Assembly: GCA_020056545.1 (NCBI GenBank)
Contig: JAGVHM010000024.1
Location: forward strand, 1 to 5,136
DNA: 5,136 bases
Origin: a bacterium
GTDB lineage: Bacteria > Desulfobacterota > Deferrimicrobia > Deferrimicrobiales > Deferrimicrobiaceae
Direction: 5' to 3'
Shown in pieces: positions 4,421 to 5,136 of the stretch (position 1 is its first letter; the number at the start of each line of letters is the position of its first letter). The position numbers were made by a program, and so were the translations under genes. The notes below the pieces were generated by a model. That model was not told the origin of the DNA. It ran no database searches and worked only from the letters and a program-made list of their open reading frames with translations.

Positions 4421-5136
4421 ATGGACTGGTTTGCGGGAATCATCACGGAATACGAAGGGCTGGCCCTTTTCCTGGCGAGTTTCGTCGGGAATCTGGGCTT
4501 GCCGGTCCCTGCCTTTCCCTTGCTGATGCTGGCTGGCGCTCTCTCCCTGGGAGGCCGGATATCCTTTCCGGCTGCGCTGGGAGGTGCGGCGGCGGGGGCG
4601 GCCACTGCGAACATCCTCCTGTATCACCTGGGCCGGTGGCAGGGACGCGGCATGCTGTTCACGCTCTGCCGGATGGCGCTCAACCCGGACGCCTGCATGG
4701 AGCGGGCGATCTTCCGGTTTCATCGCAATCCCTCCGCCATGATCTTTTTCGCGAAGTTCATCCCCGGGGCGAGCACTATCCTGCCGCCGGTGGCAGGGAT
4801 GGTTTCAATGCCGCTTCCCCTGTTTGCGCTCATGTCCCTGCTTGGCGCTCTCCTGTGGGCTGCCGTGGGAGTCGGCCTCGGTTTTTTCTTCGGCGTCGAG
4901 ATCGTCCATCACGGCGGGAGACTTTCCAATTCGCTGGGGTGGATCCTCGCTGGAGGGGTGGCCGTATTTCTTGCATGGCGTGCCTCTTACCGCTACTACC
5001 TCGTTCGCGCGTTTTCCGCCCCTCGCATTTCGCCGAAGGATCTTCATGAAAAAATGGTGAACGGCGAGGACTTGCTGGTGCTCGACCTTCGTATCGACCG
5101 GGCCTTCAACAGCTCCGCCGAGATGGTCCATGGGGC
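4421..5136 (+). CDS. DedA-family (VTT domain) membrane protein with C-terminal rhodanese domain, 3' end cut
   Basis: 238 residues are visible before the right edge. Residues about 10-195 form a DedA/VTT membrane domain: hydrophobic segments near 10-27, 30-44, 48-70, 130-160 and 172-188, with the hallmark re-entrant motif AKFIPGAST...PPVAGM at 111-127. DedA proteins act in phospholipid (undecaprenyl-phosphate or aminophospholipid) translocation and envelope homeostasis. Here the usual RFIPGxR is AKFIPGAST, so both arginines are replaced (one by Lys). From about 203 the sequence ISPKDLHEKM followed by DLLVLDLRID (217-226) begins a rhodanese fold. The catalytic Cys loop would lie beyond the edge, so sulfurtransferase activity cannot be judged. 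The start was chosen by the frame and DedA N-terminus; the Shine-Dalgarno is weak (GGGGG at 4407-4411). DedA-rhodanese fusions are known from other bacteria; a link of membrane transport to sulfur chemistry is plausible but untested. Confidence 0.88.
   Translation, partial: MDWFAGIITEYEGLALFLASFVGNLGLPVPAFPLLMLAGALSLGGRISFPAALGGAAAGAATANILLYHLGRWQGRGMLFTLCRMALNPDACMERAIFRFHRNPSAMIFFAKFIPGASTILPPVAGMVSMPLPLFALMSLLGALLWAAVGVGLGFFFGVEIVHHGGRLSNSLGWILAGGVAVFLAWRASYRYYLVRAFSAPRISPKDLHEKMVNGEDLLVLDLRIDRAFNSSAEMVHG

Noticed and set aside
1..5136. Mobile elements, CRISPR arrays, tRNA or rRNA
   Set aside because: I read the window for transposase-like proteins, terminal repeats, regular direct repeats and tRNA-like cloverleaves and found none that I could support.

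Overview
The window is a GC-rich chromosomal piece, densely packed with genes that each have a clear Shine-Dalgarno sequence. I see no mobile element, CRISPR array, tRNA or rRNA. An anaerobic-type heme synthase (AhbD) next to hemE, and a small redox / nitrosative-stress-like gene set, point to an anaerobic or facultative bacterium. A deltaproteobacterial (Geobacter/Desulfuromonadota-like) or similar lineage is my best guess, but taxonomy is an inference from gene content only.

Layout. On the minus strand (1-1545) lies a heme operon read right to left: ahbD (radical SAM/SPASM heme b synthase, GTG start at 1545), then after 44 bases hemE (uroporphyrinogen decarboxylase), which runs off the left edge. 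A 243-base divergent intergenic region (1546-1788) carries a candidate -10 element for each direction. On the plus strand, corA (Mg2+/Co2+ channel, close in length and sequence to Thermotoga maritima CorA) occupies 1789-2856.

A four-gene plus-strand cassette follows (2933-4307): cupin A, a 132-residue four-helix membrane protein resembling a fragment of heme-copper oxidase / NO reductase subunit I, cupin B (a diverged paralogue of cupin A), and a 65-residue stand-alone ScdA_N (DUF542) protein. The gaps are 29-34 bases and every gene has its own ribosome binding site. An imperfect FNR/HcpR-type palindrome sits in the 76-base gap before the cassette, about 42 bases upstream of a predicted start site. 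A structured hairpin follows the cassette. The window ends inside a DedA-family membrane protein with the beginning of a C-terminal rhodanese domain.

How they may work together. HemE makes coproporphyrinogen III, and AhbD turns Fe-coproporphyrin III (coproheme) into heme b without oxygen, so the pair suggests an oxygen-independent coproporphyrin route. The cassette combines an oxidase-like heme-binding membrane fragment, cupins and the CCGG domain of the iron-sulfur repair protein RIC/ScdA behind an FNR-like site. I read it as a candidate anaerobic, NO- or redox-responsive module. It is the part of the window most likely to be under-described.
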